45,000 bases of DNA from Tubiluchus corallicola. Its lineage: Eukaryota; Priapulida; Priapulimorpha; Priapulimorphida; Tubiluchidae. Each line of letters starts with the position of its first letter. The stretch's first letter is position 1. The position numbers and the translations under genes are program-made. The stretch lies in the NCBI GenBank assembly GCA_030141605.1, contig JAQGDQ010000355.1, forward strand, positions 12,501 through 57,500, read 5' to 3'. The notes below the pieces were generated by a model. That model was given only the letters and a program-made list of their open reading frames with translations, was not told the DNA's origin and made no database searches. Below, piece by piece: positions 44,401 to 45,000 of the stretch.

Positions 44401-44623
44401 CGCTCGAATGACTACAGTAAGAGTCCCTAAAATCATTTACAGGTGACGTTATAGTCTAGTTCACCTACCATTTACTCTAACTCCAGACGTTAGAAACTTG
44501 TACAGCAGAGCTTTGTAATCGTGGTTACATGCATCTAGACTGCAATTTGTGGAAGCGAGGTTGTCTTCATCTGCACAAAGACATTTGTGGTCCAGTTCAC
44601 TAACCGCAATGTAAGCAGCCCCT
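41493..44623 (-). CDS. WSCD-type protein (WSC domain plus sulfotransferase), C-terminal four exons
   Basis: Exons in transcript order are 44623-44469, 43476-43312, 42874-42671 and 41860-41493, giving 296 residues plus stop; the last three introns are phase 1. The first exon carries the end of a Cys-rich WSC domain (GAAYIAVSELDHKCLCAD, then CSLDACNHD). Next come the 5'-PSB GLISFPGSGNTWIRYLIELS with TGVYTGSVYRD, as in WSCD1/2, and the 3'-PSB-like MILLIRNPFKAIIAEWKRRN. The last exon has DWDVYATWMLTRWY and LVVYFEDLVADTRREM. WSCD proteins are type II Golgi proteins; vertebrate WSCD1 has been described as a sialic-acid sulfotransferase, and I infer only a PAPS-dependent sulfotransferase here. The anchor and any earlier WSC domain lie beyond the right edge. 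Confidence 0.92.
41861..44468 (-). other. WSCD introns
   Basis: The introns are 41861-42670, 42875-43311 and 43477-44468. The last holds a LINE relic near 44124. A run of GTCAGTCAGTCAGTCAG lies near 43132-43150, with GTCAGNNAG words around it. Otherwise nothing was recognised. Confidence 0.55.
44124..44200 (+). mobile_element. LINE reverse-transcriptase C-terminal relic
   Basis: It reads FFPRASYLWNSVQKIVSLKL, the FFPR-x-x-x-LWN motif, and shares DNA with the relics at 6683 and 9582. The open frame extends to 44446, but family resemblance is seen only around the motif. Confidence 0.55.
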
Positions 44624-44819
44624 CTGTGAAAAAATGCTGAATCATAGAATGTGTGCAAATTATTTCAGTACGTAAACTTGAGTAGGAGGCACAATTTCTG
44701 GCGGTTGAAACTTCTGATGAAAAAGAAACAAATTCCATAACACAATAGTTACTCTGAATTATAAAAACTACGAAAGAGCAAAACAGACCTAGAAAAAACC
44801 TTGATAAACATAATAAAGA

Positions 44820-45000
44820 TTTCTTCAAAGTCTCATTCCACCTATTGTAGGCAATGAGGTATCAATATTTATCAGAGCATTCCACTCACTTCTATCTGCA
44901 GCTAAAAGCGTAAGTTCTTCTACTCGAAGACATAGATTTGGTTGAAGTTGTTGAACATCTTTATTTATCTTAGCTATCGAAGTTGTTTTAGGTTTTGCCA
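44820..45000 (-). mobile_element. LINE C-terminal fragment at the right edge
   Basis: On the - strand an open frame enters from the right edge: AKPKTTSIAKINKDVQQLQP, then VEELTLLAADRSEWNALI, with a stop at about 44815. The pattern KTTW-x-x-x-I-x-x-DL...A-x-DRSEWR-x-LI is the usual C-terminus of RTE/CR1-like reverse-transcriptase proteins. It is in the upstream intron of the WSCD gene and not one of its exons. Confidence 0.75.

Noticed and set aside
44093-44446. 117-codon open frame as a host gene
   Set aside because: It contains the FFPR...LWN motif of LINE proteins and shares DNA with two other relics in the window; the rest has no recognisable family.

Overview
This is an AT-rich window of animal nuclear DNA. 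The genes are split by GT-AG introns of a few hundred bases to several kilobases, coding exons cover only a small part of the sequence, and there are many transposon remnants and minisatellites. The gene set (SND1, a JIP-type scaffold, a carbohydrate 6-O-sulfotransferase, a WSCD-type sulfotransferase) fits an invertebrate metazoan. A tunicate or other marine invertebrate is my guess, but the sequence does not settle the phylum.

Layout. (1) 14-1764, + strand: the last three coding exons of SND1 (Tudor-SN), entering from the left, with a 3' UTR to about 2770. (2) 6406-19818, - strand: a complete nine-exon gene for a JNK-interacting protein (JIP1/2 family, 560 aa), with SH3 and PTB domains and the kinesin-binding tail. 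It lies tail-to-tail with SND1. (3) 20387-26702: a damaged duplicate of the next gene's 3' part, with its 5' end deleted and about 1.3 kb inserted in the coding region. (4) 29715-39343, + strand: an intact three-exon carbohydrate 6-O-sulfotransferase gene (404 aa, type II membrane protein), head-to-head with JIP. (5) 41493-44623, - strand: the last four exons of a WSCD-type gene (WSC domain plus sulfotransferase), tail-to-tail with the carbohydrate sulfotransferase. Its 5' part lies beyond the right edge.

All four gene models were assembled by hand. Splice sites were accepted only where the phases match and the joined protein follows the family. In all four the reading frame is continuous across every junction.

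The space between exons is mostly mobile DNA: three hAT-like elements with 8-bp target duplications, a pogo/Tigger-like element with TA duplications, foldback-type elements with terminal repeat words, LINE 3' ends, tRNA-derived SINE heads, one nearly perfect 110-bp inverted repeat, and five minisatellites with 20-30 bp units. I found no sign of a wholly new biological system. The most informative structure is the sulfotransferase duplication, whose coding indels are all in frame. This suggests the lost copy was a working gene for a time before it was broken.
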